From Parcubacteria group bacterium GW2011_GWA1_47_8 (GTDB lineage Bacteria > Patescibacteriota > Minisyncoccia > Phycocordibacterales > UBA1550), in the NCBI GenBank assembly GCA_000996605.1, contig LCOP01000001.1, positions 1 through 39,652 on the forward strand: DNA of 39,652 bases, in the 5' to 3' direction. The notes under the pieces are model-generated. The model was not told the origin of the DNA and did not search any database. It was given only the letters and a program-made list of their open reading frames with translations. This document shows, piece by piece, positions 17,556-25,370 of the stretch. The position numbers and the translations under genes are program-made. Position 1 is the first letter of the stretch. Each line of letters begins with the position of its first letter.

Positions 17556-17729
17556 CAGCCATGTGAGATAGACCGAGGCTTACATATCAACATATTTTAG
17601 AGTTCAAAAGTACGCACCCGTCATGGGCTCGAACTTTCCTCAAAAAAGTGAAGAGATGTAAAACTTCGATCGGAATCTCCAATTGGTACTATTCCGTAAA
17701 TTGCATACCTGCTGAGCGCAGTATTCAGA

Positions 17730-17761
17730 GCATAAAAGCACCCAACCGGGTGCTTTTATGC
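17730..17761. terminator. 14-bp perfect hairpin
   Basis: gcataaaagcaccc-aacc-gggtgcttttatgc. Confidence 0.65.
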
Positions 17762-17792
17762 TTATACGGTCAAAAATGATAAAATTGATTTT

Positions 17793-18551
17793 ATGGAATT
17801 CAAACAGTCTACTTTTGGCGACATCATAGAAAGTGAACGAGAAATGTTTTTGACCGCATCAGATCGCTATGGCGACTTTTTTATAAATGCTTCCGAGTTT
17901 AATGTACTACTAAACGAGTTTATTAAATCAGTTGATCCAGATCGATTTATATTTGCTATGTTTCTTTCGCAAATAAGGAAACACGCGACGCTCGCGTTGC
18001 TTTCCGCAGTACGTCTTCATCACGTGCAAACTTCAATGAACCTAAGACAGGTTCTTGAGGCGGGGTCGTGTGCGGCATATGCCATAGCAAATATTGGAAA
18101 AGAAGATTTTGCAGACTTTGATGAGAATGGCTTTTTGGATCCTTCTCAAAAACTCACGAATAAGAGATATAAGTGGCTCGAGGAGAACTTCCCAGCTGGG
18201 TCTACGGCTATCTTGAATATGAAGAAAACCATCAACAATTCTTCGGCACATGCGAATATTGTCTATGCACATAACAATTTTAGATTTGATGAAAAGACTG
18301 GGAAATTTTCTACACCATTTTTCGACATAGAGGACGAGTACTGGGTCAAAACGGATTTGTGGTCTATTGCTAATATAATTATGGGTTTGGTTGATCTGTT
18401 TTATGGAGTAAACAAAGATAGAAATGTTATCAAATTTATAGATGACTTTGTGCCACGATTGAAGGCTTTAGAAAAAGAGAATCATCAACTTAAGGCAATA
18501 ATGATGGGAACAGACCGATTCAAAAAGATTCAAGAAGCAAGTGGTCAGTAG
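17793..18551 (+). CDS. Hypothetical protein, alpha-helical, unknown function
   Basis: 252 aa intact ORF, IRKHATLALLSAVRLHHVQTSMNLRQVLEAGSCAAYAIANIG; well spaced from flanking features. Confidence 0.7.
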   Translation: MEFKQSTFGDIIESEREMFLTASDRYGDFFINASEFNVLLNEFIKSVDPDRFIFAMFLSQIRKHATLALLSAVRLHHVQTSMNLRQVLEAGSCAAYAIANIGKEDFADFDENGFLDPSQKLTNKRYKWLEENFPAGSTAILNMKKTINNSSAHANIVYAHNNFRFDEKTGKFSTPFFDIEDEYWVKTDLWSIANIIMGLVDLFYGVNKDRNVIKFIDDFVPRLKALEKENHQLKAIMMGTDRFKKIQEASGQ

Positions 18552-18555
18552 GCTG

Positions 18556-19905
18556 TTATTTGAGAAGCGATATCTGTTTTTCTTTGAGCACCAACTTGCT
18601 TCGCAGATGACTTAGCAACTCTCGCTTCTCGTATATAGATCGCTTTCGTAGAATGTGCTTCGCGTAGTTTCTGATGTCGATATCCTTGATTTTCACTTTC
18701 TCCATTACTTCTCGTCCAAGCACTGATTCTTGGAACTCATTGTGTTGCTCAATCTCGGCTTTAATCTTGTCTTTCATTCCGATCTCGTCGAGCGATACTA
18801 TGTCAAGGATGTTGGCGAGTTGTTCGACCAGATCCTCCTCTCGAATGTATCCGCATGGGCAGTTCTTGTCCTTGAATTTCGTGCATCCGTAGTACACATA
18901 CCTGTTTGTCGTCCCATCTTTGAGCTTCTTAAATTTCTCATCAGCCGTCACTCCCGATCCGCAGAGTCCGCAGGTAATCATCTTTGTGAAGGCAAACTCC
19001 TTGTCTTGGGCTCTCACTCCATAGTCATTCGTAATCTTGTTCTGTACTTGAGCGTATAAATCTTTGGTTATGATCGGATCATGCTTACCGACGTACCATT
19101 GTCCACCACCTTTCGGGTATTCAAACTCGCCATAGTAAAAAGTGCTTTTTAGAATTATGTAGACATTGCTCAGCGTGAGAGGTTTTCCATGTTTTGTCTT
19201 GAATCGTATATCCTCAGCTAGCCATTTGAATAGTTTTCGACCAGACCATCCATCATACGCAACTTTTTCGAACATTTGTTTGATCACGCCAGCTCGTTGT
19301 TCATCAAGAACCACTTCGCACTTTCTGTTTCTATCTGAATGACTCAGATATCCAGTCGGAGGCACTGATGGCCAGAGTCCCATCTCACACCGCGCCCGAA
19401 GTCCTCGCTTCACATTGACCATCTTGTTGTCATTCTCAAGTTTTGCTTGCGACCCAAGAATCATCAGGAGGAATTTCTCGTTCGGGTTGTTTGTGAACTT
19501 CTGTCCGTAGGTGCGTATCTCGTGGAGCAGTTTCTGATCCATCAGGTCTACCACCGATCCAAGGTCTCCGGCGTTTCTCGACAGGCGATCGGGTGCCCAT
19601 GTCAGAATGCCATTGAATTTACCTTGCCTGATTTCGTTGATTAGTTCGTTGTATACTGGCCTCTGCCCAACCTCTTTGGAAGAGTGCGACTCTCGCTTGA
19701 TCTCGACTATTTCAAGCCCCTCGCGCTCGGCGAGACTAATCATCTCCCTTACCTGCGACTCTATTGATAATGCTTGCTTGTCCTCTTGCTCCGTTGATTT
19801 ACGGGCATACAGACAGTACTTAATCGTTGGTGGGGTTACCTCTGGTGCCATCCCCATCGCTGGCTTTTGTGTTGTTTTTTCCATACAACACAAGGAATGA
19901 CGCAT
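18556..19905 (-). CDS. Large serine recombinase (resolvase + recombinase + zinc-ribbon domains)
   Basis: YCLYARKSTEQEDKQALSIESQ catalytic Ser region, LTWAPDRLSRNAGDL, KRGLRARCEMGLWPSVPPTGY, zinc ribbon CGLCGSG...YYGCTKFKDKNCPCG, C-terminal coiled coil. Internal start at ~19881 is possible. Confidence 0.92.
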   Translation of the reverse strand: MRHSLCCMEKTTQKPAMGMAPEVTPPTIKYCLYARKSTEQEDKQALSIESQVREMISLAEREGLEIVEIKRESHSSKEVGQRPVYNELINEIRQGKFNGILTWAPDRLSRNAGDLGSVVDLMDQKLLHEIRTYGQKFTNNPNEKFLLMILGSQAKLENDNKMVNVKRGLRARCEMGLWPSVPPTGYLSHSDRNRKCEVVLDEQRAGVIKQMFEKVAYDGWSGRKLFKWLAEDIRFKTKHGKPLTLSNVYIILKSTFYYGEFEYPKGGGQWYVGKHDPIITKDLYAQVQNKITNDYGVRAQDKEFAFTKMITCGLCGSGVTADEKFKKLKDGTTNRYVYYGCTKFKDKNCPCGYIREEDLVEQLANILDIVSLDEIGMKDKIKAEIEQHNEFQESVLGREVMEKVKIKDIDIRNYAKHILRKRSIYEKRELLSHLRSKLVLKEKQISLLK

Positions 19906-19951
19906 ACCTCTCTAGGAGTCCAGAGCGTCCTAAACGCCCTAAGTTGGTAAC

Positions 19952-21490
19952 TTATGAGTCAGAATATGGTCTATTGCTCGCTGGAAACATACCCCTTTTC
20001 CTGAGAGGGGTCGGATTGTCTAACCATGCTGGTCTAGGAAAAGTACCAGCAGTTCCTCCTGACCTATTATTTTCAAGTGTCTTGACTACGAGATATGCAA
20101 AAGCGTCTGCAAGGTCATCATGCCTTTCTTTTCCAAACCCTAACAACTGCTGAATGAGTTCTTCGCATCCTGTGTGCGGGAAGAACACACGAGTGTCCTT
20201 CATCATGGGAGTTGCAAGACGCAAACGCGCCGCTTTATCGCTCCCTTTGGTCGGAGCGGCTTCGACATCATACTTGCTCTGTTCCAGAAGCTGGACGAGT
20301 GCTTTTTGATACGCCACATCCTCTATATAGAACTTCACACGCGAACACTTCTGCAGGTGGAGTGCATCCAAAGATTTGATGCGATCGACTTGAGCTGGAA
20401 ATGTGAGACGTTCATTTATGGGATGAGGCTGGATGTAAATTTTGAGGTTCTTTCCGTACCCATAGATATATCCAATGACCATGGCGGTATAGTCAGCGGA
20501 CTGTTTCTCACTAATCGCAAGATCAACCCCGATAGCTATCGTCTGGGGTTTACCACTCGGCAGGTCATCATAGCGATGTATCCATTCAGGGTGAACAACT
20601 CGCTCTGCGGTGGAAATGATCTTGAGTTCATATTCCCGATACCACGCGATATCATCCATAGTCTTTTCTTTTTCTTCCCTGATACTTTCTGGTGTCGGAT
20701 ATTTCCCCGGCCACAGAGGGTTTCCGTGTTCATCAATGATCGGATACTCACGATACGTTCCGTGCATTCGCTCCATGTCGCCATTTTCGATTTTCATCTG
20801 AAGGCGCTTCAATACCGAATCTTCGTGCAATAGGTTTCCTACTGCGATAATGCGAGTTCGCTTGTCTCCAGCTGGGATAATTTCACTTGTAAGCCAGTTA
20901 AAAACCTTGTCCCTGCCTTCTCGAGTTTTAACCGAGTTCGTATCTTCAATGTCGTCGAGAATAATGAGATCGGGACGATGCTCATCATGACGCATACCGC
21001 GAATGCTCTGCTCAGTTGAGCTGATCATGATCTTCACGTTCAGTCTTTTGATAATGAGAGCGGTCGCATTACCCAGGCTATTCTTTTCTTCTTCAAACGG
21101 CCCGAGGTCTTTCCGCAAAAGCTCGTTATTGAGGAGTTGATTTTTGATGTTTGAGAGATACTGTCGAGACTTCTGCTCGGTCTGTCCGCAGATCACTATA
21201 AACTTCCGCTGTTGCACGCCTAAAATCGACCACAGAACATACGCGGTAGTGATGATGGTCGATTTGGCAGATCCTCGGAACGCGACGATAACCGCGAGCT
21301 TGATCGCATCGTCTTCAAGAATGCGGAATATCTCCTCATGGAAAGGAGCTGTCTCGTATTCCATGTATCGATGGAAATAGATGGGAAAGAAATGCTCAAA
21401 ACTCTTTTGAACGACGTTCTTTCGCAGTACTTTATCAATGAGAATCTTCTCGAATAGATCCTCGACTCTATTTTTCTTTTTTCTTGCCAT
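19952..21490 (-). CDS. Phage terminase large subunit
   Basis: Walker A-like AFRGSAKST, Walker B DLIILDDIED, nuclease AIGVDLAISEKQSADYTAMVIG and ERHDDLADAFAYLV. Confidence 0.9.
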   Translation of the reverse strand: MARKKKNRVEDLFEKILIDKVLRKNVVQKSFEHFFPIYFHRYMEYETAPFHEEIFRILEDDAIKLAVIVAFRGSAKSTIITTAYVLWSILGVQQRKFIVICGQTEQKSRQYLSNIKNQLLNNELLRKDLGPFEEEKNSLGNATALIIKRLNVKIMISSTEQSIRGMRHDEHRPDLIILDDIEDTNSVKTREGRDKVFNWLTSEIIPAGDKRTRIIAVGNLLHEDSVLKRLQMKIENGDMERMHGTYREYPIIDEHGNPLWPGKYPTPESIREEKEKTMDDIAWYREYELKIISTAERVVHPEWIHRYDDLPSGKPQTIAIGVDLAISEKQSADYTAMVIGYIYGYGKNLKIYIQPHPINERLTFPAQVDRIKSLDALHLQKCSRVKFYIEDVAYQKALVQLLEQSKYDVEAAPTKGSDKAARLRLATPMMKDTRVFFPHTGCEELIQQLLGFGKERHDDLADAFAYLVVKTLENNRSGGTAGTFPRPAWLDNPTPLRKRGMFPASNRPYSDS

Positions 21491-21893
21491 GGTTTCGAAG
21501 GGATGAAAGCTTCAATGCTTCCCGTATCAGTTTCTTTTGCTCCTTAGTGAGTGGTTCGTCTTTGCTTGATACTGAACCAGACAGCTCAAGCTTGTTGCTG
21601 TACCGAGAATTGTGAGTTGAGAGATACAATCGGATTGCCTCAATCTTTTTGTCTCCGATAAGAGAGAAGAGTTGGTTCTCGGCAATGTCAGACATAAACG
21701 TTCTGCCCTCAACAAGAGCTTCGTCGACCTTTTTTTCGAACTTTCCGCTTGCTTTGATCCATCGGTATACAGTTGCTCTGGCAATGCCAACTTTTTGGCA
21801 GGATGTCTCGATAGTTGGGGTACGCTTCAACTGTTCAAGGAATGCCTTTTTGAGTTTGTTCTGACGAGCTTTGATGGTGTCGCGCCTGCTCAT
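21468..21893 (-). CDS. Terminase small subunit-like / HTH protein
   Basis: TIETSCQKVGIARATVYRWIKASGKFEKKVDEALVEGRTFMSDIAENQLFSLI; overlaps the terminase large subunit start. Confidence 0.8.
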   Translation of the reverse strand: MSRRDTIKARQNKLKKAFLEQLKRTPTIETSCQKVGIARATVYRWIKASGKFEKKVDEALVEGRTFMSDIAENQLFSLIGDKKIEAIRLYLSTHNSRYSNKLELSGSVSSKDEPLTKEQKKLIREALKLSSLRNHGKKKEK

Positions 21894-22648
21894 ATCTTTT
21901 TGGCTTTAAGCCCGGTTAACTTCTGGAATCGATCAATAATGGTCTGGCAATATTCTGGATCAAGTTCGACGCCGATGCAGACGCGCTTTGTCTGTTCACA
22001 CGCGAGCAATGCCGTACCTGATCCGAGGAAGCCGTCATACACCACATCTCCGATGCGTGTGCTGTTGAGAATTAGTCGACGAATGAGATCCAGCGGTTTG
22101 GTCGTCGGATGCATCTTGCTCTTGTTCGGTTTTGGGCAAACCAAGACACTCTTATCTTTTGACTTTAGAAACTCATGAACGCCGTACCAGCCGTACGCAA
22201 TAAGCTCGTGCTGGGGAGCATAATCCATGCGACCAATCACTGCGTGAGTTTTGACCCATATCAGAAGCTGTCCAAATTTGAGACCGGTCTCAAGCATTCC
22301 TTCACGAAGCGCAAAGACCATCTTGTCCGAGTTGAAGATATAGAAGCTATTTTTGCGCTCAAGGTGTGGAAGTACCGCCTCGATCCAGTCGCGGGTGAAC
22401 TTTCGGTACTCCTCATCGCTTTGGAGGTGGTCTCCCGCGATTACTTTGTTCTTCGCTAGCGTTTGGAAGCCCTCTTTGCTTTCGGTTACCGCAACGCCAT
22501 AAGGAGGATCAATTACTACCGCCTTGATTTTGCGTTTTCCAACTAGCTTGGCAACCATGTCCTTGTTGCGAGAATCTGCGCAGAGAAGGAGATGATTGCC
22601 AAGGCGAAATGCTTCTCCATATTTAATTAAGTTTGGTGACTTGTTCAT
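21890..22648 (-). CDS. DNA methyltransferase (N6-adenine/N4-cytosine type)
   Basis: VVIDPPYGVAV catalytic motif, MHPTTKPLDLIRRLILNSTRIGDVVYDGFLGSGTALLACEQ (SAM motif I at C-terminus). Confidence 0.9.
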   Translation of the reverse strand: MNKSPNLIKYGEAFRLGNHLLLCADSRNKDMVAKLVGKRKIKAVVIDPPYGVAVTESKEGFQTLAKNKVIAGDHLQSDEEYRKFTRDWIEAVLPHLERKNSFYIFNSDKMVFALREGMLETGLKFGQLLIWVKTHAVIGRMDYAPQHELIAYGWYGVHEFLKSKDKSVLVCPKPNKSKMHPTTKPLDLIRRLILNSTRIGDVVYDGFLGSGTALLACEQTKRVCIGVELDPEYCQTIIDRFQKLTGLKAKKI

Positions 22649-23900
22649 GTGAGATTTTCTTAAAGCGATTAATAATGACCTGACAAAATACTGGCTCCAT
22701 TTCGCAAAGGTACGCGGTCCGTTTAAGTTGTTCGCACGCCGAGAGGATGCTTCCTGATCCAGCCGTCAGATCAAGTACGACATCGCCAGGACGAGTGCAA
22801 CGGCGCAATGCCTTCTCGTGGAGAGTCGGGCTTTTTTGAGTCGGATGTTGATATTCAGAACTCGGCAATCGCTTCACGAGCCAGATATTGAAGAGGTCGA
22901 GTATGTCGTCGGTAAGGCGGTTGCCTGTGGTAACTTCTTTATTCTGAATCTCATTCAAGTTCTTGATCTTGTCGTTAAGCCAAGGACGGCCAACAGTTCC
23001 GTACACGCAAAATTCGGTTACCTTGTTGAATGCAACTTTTGGTGTGGGTGATTGATTGTCCTTAATCCAAATGCAAAGACGCTTGGAATCAATACCAAGC
23101 TCTCGATATGCTTTTTGGAATAACCACACATAGCGTTCGTCGCACCAGAACATCACGTGAGTGTCTGGCTTCGCTACCGATAGCGCATTCTGCATTACTG
23201 ACTTCACGAATGTCTCGTATTCCGCATCAGACTTGCTGTCGTTAGTGGTACCACCGTACTTGCCTTTGTTGCCGACACCCTTGTTGTATGAGAGGCCAAT
23301 GTTGAACGGCAAGTCATCATTGATGAGGTCTACTTTTACATTGCCCATCAACTTTTGAACGCTCTCAGTTTTGGTCGCGTCTGAACAAAGTAAACGATGA
23401 CGTCCAAGAGCGAAGTAGTCTCCGTGCTTGATGCCAGTATCCTTTGCTTTTTCAACCTCCTCATCCTCGTCGAATTCGTCGTCACTGATCTCTAGGTTGT
23501 CGTCATAAATATTAGACAAGTCGAGAGAATCAAAACCTGCCGTGAGAAGCTCTCCGAGGTCGAACTCAGCGGCGAGCTTCTCGAAGTCCCACGATCCACC
23601 CGAACGATTCGAGGTAAGGAGATAGTCACGGAACTCTGCTTCCGTGAGTGGTCTATTCGGCACCCGTACTTCAATTTCTTCTTCACCTCTACCAAGAAGG
23701 GAGAGCGCAAGTACCCTCTGGTTGCCAGCCACCAAGGTGCCGTCCGTGTTGATGCACGGAAGCTCGGCGACATTGAATTTCTTGAGACTGCGCTTCAACC
23801 CCTCAAGCTGGGTTTCTGATAGTGTGCGAGGATTCTTTTCGTAGCGAATAAGATCTTTCACTTTTCGGCGTTCCGTACGCCACTCTAATTTCTTTGCCAT
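22623..23900 (-). CDS. ParB-like nuclease domain fused to DNA methyltransferase
   Basis: ParB: LIRYEKNPRTLSETQLEGLKRSLKKFNVAELPCINTDGTLVAGNQRVLALSLLG; MTase: DLINDDLPFNIGL, YQHPTQKSPTLHEKALRRCTRPGDVVLDLTAGSGSILSACEQ. Confidence 0.9.
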   Translation of the reverse strand: MAKKLEWRTERRKVKDLIRYEKNPRTLSETQLEGLKRSLKKFNVAELPCINTDGTLVAGNQRVLALSLLGRGEEEIEVRVPNRPLTEAEFRDYLLTSNRSGGSWDFEKLAAEFDLGELLTAGFDSLDLSNIYDDNLEISDDEFDEDEEVEKAKDTGIKHGDYFALGRHRLLCSDATKTESVQKLMGNVKVDLINDDLPFNIGLSYNKGVGNKGKYGGTTNDSKSDAEYETFVKSVMQNALSVAKPDTHVMFWCDERYVWLFQKAYRELGIDSKRLCIWIKDNQSPTPKVAFNKVTEFCVYGTVGRPWLNDKIKNLNEIQNKEVTTGNRLTDDILDLFNIWLVKRLPSSEYQHPTQKSPTLHEKALRRCTRPGDVVLDLTAGSGSILSACEQLKRTAYLCEMEPVFCQVIINRFKKISHEQVTKLN

Positions 23901-23937
23901 AGTTGTGTGATTAATAATTGATAATCAGTACAACAAA

Positions 23938-23962
23938 AACACCAACCGCAGTGGTTGGTGTT
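23938..23962 (-). terminator. Leader hairpin (attenuator/terminator-like) 38 nt upstream of the ParB-MTase start codon
   Basis: aacaccaacc-gcagt-ggttggtgtt perfect 10-bp stem; on the minus strand followed by tttttgttg. Confidence 0.55.
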
Positions 23963-24212
23963 AGTGCATAAGAAAAGGAGGCAGAGATACTTAACGAATG
24001 CAACAACAGCAACCGATTTGGTTGTATTGTTACCTTCGTCAAAGACCCCTTGATCAGAATTTAAAACTTCTGTCCGGCAAACTCCCTCGACTCATGAACG
24101 TGATAGACGTTCATCCGCGTATCTCAACGCGCATAAGGCAATACTTTATGTTTTCAATGTACTACATACAGTTTAGTACGCAGGGGGAAAATTGCAATAG
24201 ACTCTTAGGATC

Positions 24213-24234
24213 GTTGTCTACAGCTGTAGACAAC
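24213..24234. promoter_or_regulatory. 22-bp perfect palindrome in the divergent intergenic region
   Basis: gttgtctacagctgtagacaac. Confidence 0.6.
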
Positions 24235-24361
24235 CGAGCTACACAAATCTCCAAAAGTAAGCTGGAATGGAGCTGTAGCAATTTTTTTGCTATAATTTAT
24301 TCACAGCTGAATATCAGTCGACCTAACCCCTTTGGAATCCCCAAAGGATATGGTCGCAAAG

Positions 24362-24509
24362 CCCGCTAGAGATCAAAGGACTCCCAGTCAGAGTCACTCT
24401 AGCGGGTCATATCGGGAAACCGGTATGGGTATGGCCGAAAGGTTGTATCGCAATGGCTGGGAGCCTTTTGATTATCTGAAGGTTTCCGTCGTTCAAAAAC
24501 CCGCTAGAG
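24362..24509. repeat. Three copies of a 10-mer (cccgctagag), two in inverted arrangement
   Basis: cccgctagag 24362-24371, ctctagcggg 24397-24406, cccgctagag 24500-24509. Confidence 0.6.
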
Positions 24510-25117
24510 AACATATGTATAAAAGAATTCCCGTGAGTAAGCTCACGGGCACTGAACAATTTAAGAATGTAGGTTCCAAGAAATTCTCCGTGCAGGAGTT
24601 TTGGAGTTATGGATTTTCCAACCTCAACTCAAATGTCCTGCGAGGAGCACTCGCAGAATTTATCGTGGAGAACGCACTTCGGGGGAGTGAGCAAATAGAT
24701 GTTCGCAATCCATGGGGCGACTCAGACGTTATCGCGCCAGATGGAAAAAAGATTGAGGTGAAGTGTTGCTCGTATATTCAGGATTGGGATCAGAATGATT
24801 TTTCAAAAATCCTCTGGAGCGGGCTCAAAGCCAAGACCCTCTATTGGTCTTCAGCAGTTAGTGATTTCCCGAGAAGTCCTGCCGATTATAAATCGGATAT
24901 TTATGTACTCGCGCTTTTCAAACACCAAGACCACGCCACGCTCGATATCCTTGATATGAACCAGTGGTGTTTTTACGTACTTTCAAAAGACCGAATTAAA
25001 GAGTTATCCAAAAATGGGAATAGTATCTCGCTCATTCGCCTAGAAAAATTTGATATTACCCCAGTCGGCTTCACTGAAATCTCCAAAACGATAGCCGACA
25101 TTCCAGCTCTAAATTGA
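24425..25117 (+). CDS. PD-(D/E)XK nuclease-like protein
   Basis: RGALAEFIVENALRGSEQIDVRNPWGDSDVIAPDGKKIEVKCCSYIQDW (E...D...ExK). ORF is open from 24332 (TTG), but ATG at 24425/24431 looks more natural. Confidence 0.6.
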   Translation: MGMAERLYRNGWEPFDYLKVSVVQKPAREHMYKRIPVSKLTGTEQFKNVGSKKFSVQEFWSYGFSNLNSNVLRGALAEFIVENALRGSEQIDVRNPWGDSDVIAPDGKKIEVKCCSYIQDWDQNDFSKILWSGLKAKTLYWSSAVSDFPRSPADYKSDIYVLALFKHQDHATLDILDMNQWCFYVLSKDRIKELSKNGNSISLIRLEKFDITPVGFTEISKTIADIPALN

Positions 25118-25165
25118 CCTTTCTTTTTGTCTCAAAATGGTGTAAACTAATGGTAAGTTAGCTTT

Positions 25166-25366
25166 ATGCCAACAAATCACGACAAAAACCTTTCCGCCCT
25201 CCCCGATATCCTGACACTCCAACAGGCGTGTGATGTTTTGAATTGCCATCCAAACACACTCCGCAGTTGGGACAACAAAGGTATTTTGAAGGCAATACGC
25301 TTTGGAGCACGGAGAGATCGTCGTTATCGTAAGGAGGATATTTTGAAAGTGCTCAATCAGAAATAA
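25166..25366 (+). CDS. MerR/excisionase-type helix-turn-helix protein
   Basis: LTLQQACDVLNCHPNTLRSWDNKGILKAIRFGARRDRRYRKEDILKVL. Confidence 0.85.
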   Translation: MPTNHDKNLSALPDILTLQQACDVLNCHPNTLRSWDNKGILKAIRFGARRDRRYRKEDILKVLNQK

Positions 25367-25370
25367 AAAT

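Noticed and set aside
23998-24369. 123-aa ORF in the palindrome-rich spacer
   Set aside because: Protein-like features are poor, the region is full of palindromes and lies between divergent operons; treated as regulatory/non-coding.
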